Positions 6,905 through 12,865 of a stretch of DNA of 12,865 bases are shown here, one piece after another. Origin of the DNA: an uncultured Clostridia bacterium (GTDB taxonomy: Bacteria > Bacillota > Clostridia > Christensenellales > CAG-138); the NCBI GenBank assembly GCA_937894955.1, contig CALAXO010000082.1, positions 1 through 12,865 on the forward strand, given 5' to 3'. Below the pieces are notes generated by a model. The model worked only from the letters and a program-made list of their open reading frames with translations, was not told where the DNA came from and did no database searches. Both the position numbers and the translations under genes were made by a program. Within the stretch, counting starts at the first letter, position 1; each line of letters starts with the position of its first letter.

Positions 6905-6933
6905 TTGATTTTAACTCTGCTGCATGATAAAAT
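6905..6933 (+). promoter_or_regulatory. Promoter of the chromate transporter gene pair
   Basis: TTGATT (6905-6910), a 17-base spacer and TAAAAT (6928-6933) preceded by TGA form an extended -10 promoter. Its TGATAAAAT is identical to that of the divergent pyr promoter. The predicted start near 6940 leaves a leader of about 70 nt. Confidence 0.7.
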
Positions 6934-7008
6934 ACGCATGGCAAAGCACGAAAAGCTTATGCCGCGTTTGAATAAACAAATCGATCTTTAAAAACGGAGG
7001 GCGAATTT

Positions 7009-7575
7009 GTGAAAAGAAAAGCTTTAGAATTGTTTGCAACATTTTTCAAAATCGGAGCTTTTACTTTCGGCGGAGGATATGCAATGATACCGCTGATACA
7101 ACGTGAAATTGTAGATAACAAACAATGGGTAACAGATGAAGACCTGCTTGATATAATTGCAATCGCCGAATCAACACCCGGTCCCATCGCCGTGAATGCC
7201 GCAACCTTTATCGGCAGCAAAATTGAAGGCTTTTTTGGTGCTCTTTTTGCAACGCTCGGAGTTGTCCTTCCGTCATTTATAACCATACTTGCCGTGTCGT
7301 TTGCTATTGCACAATTTGAACACATAAAAATCGTTCAGTACGCATTTACGGGTATTCGCGCCGCAGTTCTTGCTCTCATCATCCGCGCACTTGCGGCAAT
7401 GTATAAAGAATGTCCGAAGTCGCCATTGTCATACATCATTGCGGCAGCTGCTTTTCTTGTTGCAGCATTTACAGGCATCAACACGATTTTTATCATACTC
7501 GGATGCGCTGCGGTCGGCCTCACTGTGAATTTGATATTTAATACAAAAAACGGAAGGACGGGGGAAGGCAAATGA
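7009..7575 (+). CDS. Chromate transporter family protein, half-size (first of pair)
   Basis: This 188-residue hydrophobic membrane protein belongs to the CHR/ChrA family. The family signature is clear: FKIGAFTFGGGYAMIPLI (13-30), AESTPGPIAVNAATFIG (53-69) and GVVLPSF (84-90), followed by several membrane segments and a short charged C-terminus. Full-length ChrA proteins carry two such halves; here each half is a separate gene, as in the short-chain pairs of Bacillus (ywrA/ywrB type). The GTG start at 7009 is set by CGGAGG eight bases upstream. Its stop overlaps the next start by ATGA, implying coupled translation and a heteromeric transporter. Family members export chromate, but the native substrate in an organism like this is not established by sequence. 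Confidence 0.92.
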   Translation: MKRKALELFATFFKIGAFTFGGGYAMIPLIQREIVDNKQWVTDEDLLDIIAIAESTPGPIAVNAATFIGSKIEGFFGALFATLGVVLPSFITILAVSFAIAQFEHIKIVQYAFTGIRAAVLALIIRALAAMYKECPKSPLSYIIAAAAFLVAAFTGINTIFIILGCAAVGLTVNLIFNTKNGRTGEGK

Positions 7576-8165
7576 TTTTCATCGAATTATTCTTCACATT
7601 TTTCAAGATTGGCTTGTTTACTATCGGAGGCGGATATGCAATGCTCCCGCTCATCAGAACGGAGGTTCTCAGCAAAGGGTGGCTGACGGCGGAGGAAATC
7701 GTGAATTTCATCGCCGTGAGCGAAAGCACACCGGGGCCGTTCGCAGTCAATATTGCAACTTATATTGGCTCTGTTCGCGGCGGGGCAGCAGGGGCAGCCT
7801 GTGCAACACTCGGAGTTGTGCTTCCGTCTTTTCTGATTATTCTCGCTATTTCGCGATGCTATAAAAGGTTTAAGAGCAGCAAAACAGTTGCAGGACTGAT
7901 GTCCGGTTTGAAGCCGGCGGTGATCGGGCTTATTGCAGCTGCCGTACTAACAGTCGGCAAAACCGTTTTTTTGAATTCGGCAACCCCGACAGGGACAGGC
8001 TTTCCTGCCAACCCATCGGATCGGTTCCGAACTGTGAGTTCTGCATTGATTTTCGTACTTGCACTCTTTGCCTGCAAAAAAAAACTTCATCCGATATTAA
8101 TGATTTTAATTGCCGCTGCCCTCGGCATAGCATTCGGGCTTTTGGGCGAAACGCTTATTGCTTAG
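7572..8165 (+). CDS. Chromate transporter family protein, half-size (second of pair)
   Basis: This 197-residue partner of the preceding gene overlaps its stop by four bases (ATGA), with GGAAGG just upstream of the ATG. The same signature recurs: FKIGLFTIGGGYAMLPLI (11-28), SESTPGPFAVNIATYIGS (50-67) and GVVLPSF (81-87). The C-terminal half has two or more membrane segments separated by a polar loop (about 131-156) rich in Thr, Pro and Asn. The two halves resemble each other clearly, consistent with an ancient duplication, and probably assemble as one transporter in the cytoplasmic membrane. A role in chromate efflux, or in export of another oxyanion, is inferred from the family only. Confidence 0.92.
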   Translation: MIFIELFFTFFKIGLFTIGGGYAMLPLIRTEVLSKGWLTAEEIVNFIAVSESTPGPFAVNIATYIGSVRGGAAGAACATLGVVLPSFLIILAISRCYKRFKSSKTVAGLMSGLKPAVIGLIAAAVLTVGKTVFLNSATPTGTGFPANPSDRFRTVSSALIFVLALFACKKKLHPILMILIAAALGIAFGLLGETLIA

Positions 8166-8257
8166 CGTTAACCGCAGCATTACCACTGAGAACAATGTCG
8201 CTCATGCGGGCAACACACCGGATTGAGGTTCGTTCCCGCCATTTGCCGTGCGAGTTT

Positions 8258-8290
8258 TTTACATTGCCCGAGCGGGCGAGATGATGTAAA
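8258..8290 (+). other. Composite stem-loop after the chromate transporter pair
   Basis: TTTACAT (8258-8264) and ATGTAAA (8284-8290) pair perfectly. They enclose GCCC (8266-8269) and GGGC (8274-8277), which can form an inner hairpin. It lies about 90 bases after the second transporter gene. There is no clean T-run on either side, so termination is uncertain. Confidence 0.4.
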
Positions 8291-8312
8291 TATCCTTTAT
8301 TTGTGCAATATT

Positions 8313-8345
8313 AAAGCTCGTTTTCTTGCGCGGAAAACGAGCTTT
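8313..8345. terminator. Bidirectional terminator between the chromate transporter pair and lon
   Basis: A perfect 13-bp inverted repeat has AAAGCTCGTTTTC at 8313-8325 and its complement at 8333-8345, with the 7-base loop TTGCGCG. The arms end in A/T runs, so each strand reads GAGCTTT at the exit of the stem. It sits between convergent genes (transporter end 8165, lon end 8388) and probably terminates both transcripts. Confidence 0.85.
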
Positions 8346-8387
8346 TCATACAGTTTGAAGCAGACGCCTTGGATATTATTTGTATAT

Positions 8388-10757
8388 TTACGCGGGCGCA
8401 CCCACCAACATTGCTTCATGCACGGGAAGGATTTTTTTGATGTCGGGCATATGGACGAGAGCTTGATTCAATACCTCATCGGCGTTATGTACGAATACGA
8501 TATGCAGTGCATCAATAATATCCCTGGGAACATCGGCAATATCCTTGCGGTTTTGTTCCGGAAGCAGCACCGTTGTTATGCCTGCGCGAGCTGCAGCAAG
8601 CAGCTTTTCACGTAAACCTCCGATTGCGAGCACACGGCCTCTGAGAGTAATTTCACCTGTCATTGCAAGCCTTGCACGCACCGGAATTCCAGTCAGTGCA
8701 CTCGCAACAGCCGTCATGAGAGAGATTCCTGCGGACGGGCCATCCTTCGGAACAGCACCTTCCGGAACATGGATATGTATATCCGTATGCTGATTGAAAT
8801 CATCGCTCAGCCCCAGTTCGGAGGCATGTGCACGGATGCATGTGATAGCAGTGCGTGCACTTTCCTGCATAACATCGCCGAGACTTCCGGTGAGCTGCAG
8901 CTGACCTGTGCCTTTCAATGCTTCAACCTCAATTTCCAACAGCTCACCGCCAACGCTTGTCCATGCAAGTCCGTTCACCAGCCCGATTTCAGGTTCCTTA
9001 TCCGCGGGTTCAAAGCTGTATCGAGGCACGCCGAGATATTCCTTTATTTTTGACTTGCTGAGCCGAATTCGCTTTTTTCCGTTTGCAATATCAACGGCAG
9101 CCTTTCGGCAAACGGCGGCAATGCAGCGTTCGAGGCTTCGAACACCTGCCTCGCGTGTATAACAATTGACTATTTCGGAAATCTCCTCATCTCCGATGGT
9201 CAGCATGCTTTTCTTCAGTCCGTGCCTTTCGAGCTGCTTCGGAATCAAATACTGCTTTGCAATTTCGACCTTTTCGGTTGCGAGATAACTCGGAACCTCT
9301 ATAACTTCCATTCTGTCCAGCAGCGGGCGGGGGATATCGGCCAGATTGTTTGCTGTTGTTATGAACAGTACCTTGGACAAATCATAGGGCATCTCCAAAA
9401 AGTGATCGCGGAAAGCAAAGTTTTGTGCTCCGTCAAGCACTTCAAGAATTGCGGCGGCCGGATCGCCGTTATAATCTCGTGACAATTTATCAATTTCATC
9501 AAAAAGGATGACCGGATTTACGGTTCCTGCCTGCCGCATTGCTGAAATAATGCGGCCCGGCATGGCTCCGATATAAGTGCGTCTGTGTCCCCGAATTTCC
9601 GCTTCATCCTTGATTCCGCCGAGACTCATTCGAACAAAGCTGCGCCCTAAAGCCTTTGCAATTGATGCAGAAACGGATGTTTTGCCTACACCCGGAGGAC
9701 CCGCAAAGCAAATAATCTGACCGTTCACCTTTCCTGTAAGTTTCGCAACCGCAAGATACTCAAGAATACGCTGTTTGACTTTTTCAAGCCCGTAATGATC
9801 CTCGTCAAGTATCCTGCGTGCATTTTGAATATCGAGATTGTCCTCGCTCATCTCGGTATACGGCATGTCCAACAGACAATCGATGAAAGTCCGCAGGGAC
9901 GGTGTTTCGTGTGAACCGGCAGGAAGGGTTGCGAACCTGTCGATTTCTTTTTCAAGTCGGATGCGAATTTCATCGGGAAACGTACGTTTCTTCAGCCTTG
10001 CACGGAACTCATCGGCTTCTGTCTCTTCGTTCTCACCCAATTCCTTTTGAATTGCCTTTATTTGTTCGCGAAGGAAGTATTCCTTTTGATTCTTTTCTAT
10101 TTGCTGTTTGACACTCGCCTCAATGCGTTTGCTGAGCTTTGTGAATTCCTGCTCGCGTGCAATAATGTTCAAAAGCGTTATGCAGCGCGAGGCACTGTCC
10201 TCCTTTTCGAGAAAGCACTGGCGATCCTCGTATTTCTTCAAGGTTATGTTTGCAAGCCGAAAGATATACGCAGTATCATCCGAGTTTTTCTCAATAATCT
10301 CAAATGCTTCGGAAAGGCTGTTTACTCCGATTAGTTCAAGATAATCACGGCATTTTTTTGAAACGAGTGGACGGAGCGATGAAGCTTCCGGGTCGGTTTG
10401 CTCTTCATCGTCGCAACTGTAAAGGTTTGCGCTGAAAAAGGGAGCGTCGCCCGTGAAACCGTCAACAAGTGCGCGGCACACACCTTCCGCCATGACACGG
10501 ACGGTATCTCCGGGCAGTTTTATCACCTGCTTAATTTTGCAAATGCAGCCGATTTCATACAGCTGCTTTGCGGTTATATCGGTAAGTTTCGGATCTTTTT
10601 GCGCAGTAAGAAACACCAACCCGTCATTTTCGGCGGCGGCTTCAATCGCGGCAACACTCTTTTCCCTGCCCGCGTCAAAGCTCAGCAGTGTGTAAGGCAT
10701 CACGACCAAGCCGCGCAGAGGCACAACGGGCATTTTTTCATAGTACTTAATAGCCAA
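8388..10757 (-). CDS. lon: ATP-dependent Lon protease
   Basis: This cytoplasmic AAA+ serine protease degrades misfolded and regulatory proteins. The 789-residue protein is full length. It has an N-terminal LON substrate domain (about 8-200, starting MPVVPLRGLVVMP), a coiled-coil-rich linker (about 200-330), and an AAA+ module with Walker A GPPGVGKT (353-360), Walker B VILFDEID (416-423) and the RRTYIGAMPGRI loop. The protease domain has the Ser-Lys dyad: S675 in PKDGPSAG and K718 in GGLREKLL. The start is TTG at 10757, supported by GAGGA eight bases upstream. The ATG seven bases upstream is out of frame and stops after five codons; an in-frame ATG at 10733 lacks a ribosome site. No CIRCE or CtsR operator was seen upstream. 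Confidence 0.97.
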   Translation of the reverse strand: MAIKYYEKMPVVPLRGLVVMPYTLLSFDAGREKSVAAIEAAAENDGLVFLTAQKDPKLTDITAKQLYEIGCICKIKQVIKLPGDTVRVMAEGVCRALVDGFTGDAPFFSANLYSCDDEEQTDPEASSLRPLVSKKCRDYLELIGVNSLSEAFEIIEKNSDDTAYIFRLANITLKKYEDRQCFLEKEDSASRCITLLNIIAREQEFTKLSKRIEASVKQQIEKNQKEYFLREQIKAIQKELGENEETEADEFRARLKKRTFPDEIRIRLEKEIDRFATLPAGSHETPSLRTFIDCLLDMPYTEMSEDNLDIQNARRILDEDHYGLEKVKQRILEYLAVAKLTGKVNGQIICFAGPPGVGKTSVSASIAKALGRSFVRMSLGGIKDEAEIRGHRRTYIGAMPGRIISAMRQAGTVNPVILFDEIDKLSRDYNGDPAAAILEVLDGAQNFAFRDHFLEMPYDLSKVLFITTANNLADIPRPLLDRMEVIEVPSYLATEKVEIAKQYLIPKQLERHGLKKSMLTIGDEEISEIVNCYTREAGVRSLERCIAAVCRKAAVDIANGKKRIRLSKSKIKEYLGVPRYSFEPADKEPEIGLVNGLAWTSVGGELLEIEVEALKGTGQLQLTGSLGDVMQESARTAITCIRAHASELGLSDDFNQHTDIHIHVPEGAVPKDGPSAGISLMTAVASALTGIPVRARLAMTGEITLRGRVLAIGGLREKLLAAARAGITTVLLPEQNRKDIADVPRDIIDALHIVFVHNADEVLNQALVHMPDIKKILPVHEAMLVGAPA

Positions 10758-10826
10758 ATTTCATATCCTCGTGTTTTGTTGTTTTTTACCGTGAATGTAT
10801 ATCAGTCATCGGCTTCTTTTTGGAGA

Positions 10827-10855
10827 ATTATACACGTTGCTTGAAGATTATACAA
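10827..10855 (-). promoter_or_regulatory. Probable lon promoter
   Basis: On the minus strand a consensus TATAAT (10832-10827) lies 17 bases after TTGTAT (10855-10850), a weak -35. A second TATAAT is present 20 bases further upstream (10852-10847) but lacks a recognisable -35. The expected transcript would have a leader of about 60 nt before the TTG start. Confidence 0.5.
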
Positions 10856-10968
10856 CACACAAATTCAGGCATATATGCAAATTTTCGGGGCAATCTTGTG
10901 TATCTTCATCAGCAGCACTTTAACTCACCGCATCCCGCAAAAGTCTGCATTGCTTTCCGATAACATTT

Positions 10969-11015
10969 TGTGTTCACTTCCGTACGAAGCAGTTAAATAT
11001 AAACTGAGCAACACA
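10969..11015 (+). ncRNA. Possible structured RNA element (three-way junction) upstream of an intrinsic terminator
   Basis: Three nested stems can be drawn by eye: TGTGTT (10969-10974) with AACACA (11010-11015), enclosing CTTC/GAAG (10977-10980 with 10986-10989) and CAGTT/AACTG (10990-10994 with 11002-11006). CAACAC (11009-11014) can alternatively pair with GTGTTG (11035-11040), which touches the terminator stem. The stems are short, no upstream promoter is clear, and no known RNA family was recognised, so this is a tentative call. Confidence 0.2.
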
Positions 11016-11039
11016 GTGAATAACGATATATTTGGTGTT

Positions 11040-11084
11040 GAAAGCGGCTTTACAGCCGAATTTCGGACTTTTTTTTCTTTTTTT
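11040..11084 (+). terminator. Intrinsic terminator with no assigned gene, upstream of pepP
   Basis: GAAA (11040-11043) pairs with TTTC (11061-11064), and CGGCT (11045-11049) with AGCCG (11054-11058), with loop TTAC and a small internal loop. T8 starts at 11069, followed after one C by T7. This is a plausible plus-strand Rho-independent terminator, but the only upstream gene (lon) is on the other strand and the pepP promoter lies after it. The transcript it ends is unknown. Confidence 0.65.
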
Positions 11085-11096
11085 GGTGCTTAAGTC

Positions 11097-11126
11097 TTGT
11101 TTATTCGCCCATTGTTGTGGTACAAT
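11097..11126 (+). promoter_or_regulatory. Promoter of pepP (and probably efp)
   Basis: TTGTTT (11097-11102) is followed by an 18-base spacer and TACAAT (11121-11126), which is preceded by TGG to give an extended -10. The predicted start near 11133 leaves a leader of about 100 nt before the ATG at 11237. Confidence 0.65.
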
Positions 11127-11236
11127 ACAGTGTAGCTTGTATTTACCATGGCAGTTCGGCTCTTATGCAATCAGCCTGATGAAAGCATACTTTGCGCAGA
11201 GTCGAGCGATAATCTTTATAGAAAGGAAAAATCATC

Positions 11237-12304
11237 ATGAAAAAAAGATGCGACAAACTCATTGCTAAGCTTCGTGAAAAAAACATCGATGCAGCAATAA
11301 TCACCTCACCTGTTAACCGCAGGTATTTCTCCGGCTTCACCGGCAGCAACGGTGTTGTTATTGTATCAGGAAACGGTCGCGTTCTTCTTACTGACTTCCG
11401 TTATACCATTCAGGCAAATCAGCAGTGCGCCGGAGTTTGTGAAGTTCGTCAGGTTAACCGCGGAATAGGTTCGGGCGATGTTGAAGAAGTTCTGAAAGAA
11501 TTTGATGCAAAACGCGTTGCCTATGAAGATGCAGCTCTGACTGTTGCCGAATTTAACATGTTCAAGAGCATGCCCGTTGAGCTTTTGCCCGAATCAAAGC
11601 TTATTTCAGATTGCAGAATCGTTAAAGATGCTGCTGAGATAGCCGAGCTTCAAAAGGCGCAGAATGTTGCGGATGCAGCGTTTGCAGAAGTTCTGAAGTA
11701 CGTAAAGGTTGGCATGACCGAGATTGAACTTCGCAATGAATTCGATTATCTCATTCGCAAATTCGGAGGGGAGGATAATTCATTCGATACCATCGTCGGT
11801 TCCGGTCCCAACGGTGCACTTTGCCATGCGTATCCCGGTCCGCGCAAGATTCAGAACGGTGATTTCGTTGTTATGGACTTTGGCGCACGCGTAAACGGCT
11901 ATTGCTCGGACATGACCCGCACATTTGCAGTCGGCAAACCCTGTGATGAGCTCGTGAAGATTTACAACATTGTTCTTGAAGCTCAGCTCAAGTGCCTCGA
12001 AGTGCTTCATCCCAATATGAACGCCGCCGATCTTGACAAGACAGCGCGGGATATCATAACAGCGCACGGTTACGGCGAGTGCTTCGGCCACAGCCTCGGC
12101 CACGGATTCGGTCTTGAAATCCACGAAAGTCCCTATGCAAGCCCGCGTTCCACAGATGTTCTTGTTCCCGGAAGCACAATCACCGTTGAACCCGGTATTT
12201 ACGTTGAAGGGCTCGGCGGTGTCAGAATCGAAGATTGCTGCGTTCTGACCGAAACCGGTTTCATCAATCTCTGTTCAACCACAAAGGAGCTCATCATCCT
12301 TTGA
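11237..12304 (+). CDS. pepP: Xaa-Pro aminopeptidase, M24B metallopeptidase
   Basis: This cytoplasmic enzyme removes an N-terminal residue from peptides with proline in second position. The 355-residue length matches the short Firmicutes form (B. subtilis YqhT type). An N-terminal creatinase-like domain (about 1-130, with RRYFSGFTGSNG) precedes the pita-bread catalytic domain. All five metal ligands are seen: D214 (VVMDFGA), D225 (CSDMTRTF), H289 (LGHGFGLEIHE), E318 (TVEPGIY) and E332 (VRIED). H197 (LCHAYP) and H296 complete the active site. The ATG at 11237 follows AAAGGA at nine bases. The gene directly upstream of efp is a common Firmicutes pairing. Another M24 specificity, such as a general dipeptidase, cannot be fully excluded. 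Confidence 0.94.
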   Translation: MKKRCDKLIAKLREKNIDAAIITSPVNRRYFSGFTGSNGVVIVSGNGRVLLTDFRYTIQANQQCAGVCEVRQVNRGIGSGDVEEVLKEFDAKRVAYEDAALTVAEFNMFKSMPVELLPESKLISDCRIVKDAAEIAELQKAQNVADAAFAEVLKYVKVGMTEIELRNEFDYLIRKFGGEDNSFDTIVGSGPNGALCHAYPGPRKIQNGDFVVMDFGARVNGYCSDMTRTFAVGKPCDELVKIYNIVLEAQLKCLEVLHPNMNAADLDKTARDIITAHGYGECFGHSLGHGFGLEIHESPYASPRSTDVLVPGSTITVEPGIYVEGLGGVRIEDCCVLTETGFINLCSTTKELIIL

Positions 12305-12420
12305 TAAGGTTTAAAAACCTTGACAAAAGCTTCATTGAATGTTCTGAGTTATTTTCTGCCCGCAAAACAGCGCAGTATGCGCGCCCTTTGCGGGCGGTCG
12401 ATAAGGTTCCGAGTGAACCT
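12303..12420 (+). promoter_or_regulatory. Structured pepP-efp intercistronic region with repeated, mutually exclusive hairpins
   Basis: Three hairpins follow the pepP stop: AAGGTTT/AAACCTT (12306-12321); GCCCGCAAA (12358-12366) with TTTGCGGGC (12387-12395), enclosing GCGCA/TGCGC (12370-12382); and AGGTTC/GAACCT (12404-12420). GATAAGGTT occurs twice, at 12303-12311 and 12400-12408, so either copy could pair with either complement. Only the last hairpin is followed by a U-rich run (GTTTATT). The region may partially terminate, process or regulate efp transcription. No clear efp promoter was found, so read-through from pepP is likely. Confidence 0.5.
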
Positions 12421-12467
12421 GTTTATTGCAACCATACTTTATAAATTTATATCACGGAGGTATTCCC

Positions 12468-12865
12468 ATGATTTTAGCTGGCGATTTCAGAAAAGGCATT
12501 ACCGTTGAAATAGACGGACAGGTTTGGAGCATTGCGGATTTTCAGCATGTCAAACCCGGCAAAGGTGCGGCGTTTGTTCGCACAAGGCTGAAAAACGTCA
12601 TGACAGGCGCAGTTCTTGAAAGAACCTTCAGCCCCACCGACAAGTATCCCACTGCACACATCGAAACCCGCGAAATGCAGTATCTCTACACTGACGGCGA
12701 TTTATACTATTTCATGGATAATGAGTCCTATGAACAGCTCGCACTCAATCATGAGCAGGTTGAAGATGCAATCGACTTCGTTGTTGAAAACTCCAACGTC
12801 ACTATCCGTTTCTACAAGGGCAATGCATTCTCCGTTGCAGCTCCCAATTTCGTTGAACTGACTGT
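12468..12865 (+). CDS. efp: Translation elongation factor P (partial, C-terminus cut by window end)
   Basis: EF-P binds stalled ribosomes and promotes peptide-bond formation at consecutive prolines. The first 132 of an expected about 185 codons are present, with no stop before the window end. The N-terminal KOW-like domain starts MILAGDFRKGITVEIDG and has the tip loop HVKPGKGAAFVR with K32, the residue modified post-translationally in many bacteria. The second domain (about 65-128) ends in APNFVELT, as in the family. CGGAGG lies seven bases before the ATG at 12468. It follows pepP by about 160 bases, without a clear promoter of its own. The KPGKGAAF loop equals that of Bacillus-type EF-P rather than the arginine (EarP) type. 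Confidence 0.96.
   Translation, partial: MILAGDFRKGITVEIDGQVWSIADFQHVKPGKGAAFVRTRLKNVMTGAVLERTFSPTDKYPTAHIETREMQYLYTDGDLYYFMDNESYEQLALNHEQVEDAIDFVVENSNVTIRFYKGNAFSVAAPNFVELT

Larger units (their letters stand above)
6503..7008. other. Divergent intergenic region between pyrC and the chromate transporter genes
   Basis: This 506-base gene-free stretch holds the pyrC leader with its attenuator (6503-6666), the pyr promoter (6673-6701), a central A/T-rich segment, and the promoter of the transporter pair (6905-6933). The central part contains a perfect 12-bp palindrome CGGCAGCTGCCG at 6769-6780 and an inverted repeat AAACAGC/GCTGTTT at 6821-6839. Both are possible operators, but no known regulator motif was recognised. 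No convincing protein-coding frame is present. Confidence 0.8.
10758..11236. other. Divergent intergenic region between lon and pepP
   Basis: This 479-base region without a convincing gene holds the lon promoter area (about 10820-10855, minus), an unassigned stretch on the plus strand (about 10860-11039) with several possible RNA stems, an intrinsic terminator (11040-11084) and the pepP promoter (11097-11126). An open frame at 10875-11093 (72 codons) has no good ribosome site and runs into the terminator T-tract, so it is not called. Confidence 0.75.

Noticed and set aside
10758..10900. CIRCE or CtsR heat-shock operators upstream of lon
   Set aside because: Looked for TTAGCACTC-N9-GAGTGCTAA and the GGTCAAA direct repeat; neither is present.
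10875..11093. 72-codon plus-strand frame between lon and pepP
   Set aside because: No ribosome site, no recognisable family, and it runs through the terminator hairpin and T-tract. A non-coding explanation fits better.
12320..12353. TTGACA after pepP as an efp promoter
   Set aside because: No -10 element at 16-18 bases, and the hexamer overlaps the arm of a hairpin.
1..12865. CRISPR array, insertion sequence, prophage, tRNA or rRNA genes
   Set aside because: No regularly spaced direct repeats, transposase or integrase motifs, or tRNA/rRNA-like sequences were seen on reading both strands.

Overview
The window looks like a chromosomal segment of a low-to-mid GC Firmicute, most likely an anaerobic clostridium. 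Four things point there: a complete pyr gene set using the NAD-dependent PyrK/PyrD dihydroorotate dehydrogenase, class B PyrB+PyrI aspartate transcarbamoylase, a PyrR-type RNA site in the pyr leader, and an Xaa-Pro peptidase gene directly followed by efp as in Bacillus and Clostridium. Strong GGAGG-type ribosome sites precede most genes. The assignment comes from gene content and motifs only; no database search was run.

Layout. Positions 1-386 (+) hold the end of a Pro/Thr/Glu-rich, probably extracellular protein whose start lies outside the window. A convergent hairpin terminator (484-529) separates it from a seven-gene pyrimidine operon on the minus strand, transcribed pyrC-pyrK-pyrD-pyrF-pyrE-pyrB-pyrI (6502 down to 584). 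The operon has a near-consensus promoter (6673-6701). Its leader of about 164 nt carries a PyrR-binding hairpin and an intrinsic terminator just upstream of pyrC. It therefore looks controlled by PyrR/UMP transcription attenuation, although neither pyrR nor the carbamoyl-phosphate synthase genes are in the window.

Divergent from pyrC (+, 7009-8165) are two overlapping half-size chromate-transporter-family genes with their own extended -10 promoter. They converge on lon (-, 8388-10757), which encodes an ATP-dependent Lon protease started from TTG; a shared hairpin terminator lies between. Divergent from lon is an Xaa-Pro aminopeptidase gene (+, 11237-12304), followed by the start of efp, elongation factor P, which is cut by the window end.

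The enzymes encoded by pyrB/pyrI, pyrC, pyrD/pyrK, pyrE and pyrF cover every step from carbamoyl phosphate to UMP. PepP and EF-P both concern proline: one cleaves X-Pro peptides, the other relieves ribosome stalling at polyproline. No phage, IS element, CRISPR array, tRNA or rRNA was seen. The less ordinary parts are non-coding: the pyr attenuator, an intrinsic terminator with no known gene upstream of pepP that follows a potentially structured RNA, and a set of alternative hairpins between pepP and efp. The N-terminus of PyrC also lacks the usual family sequence.
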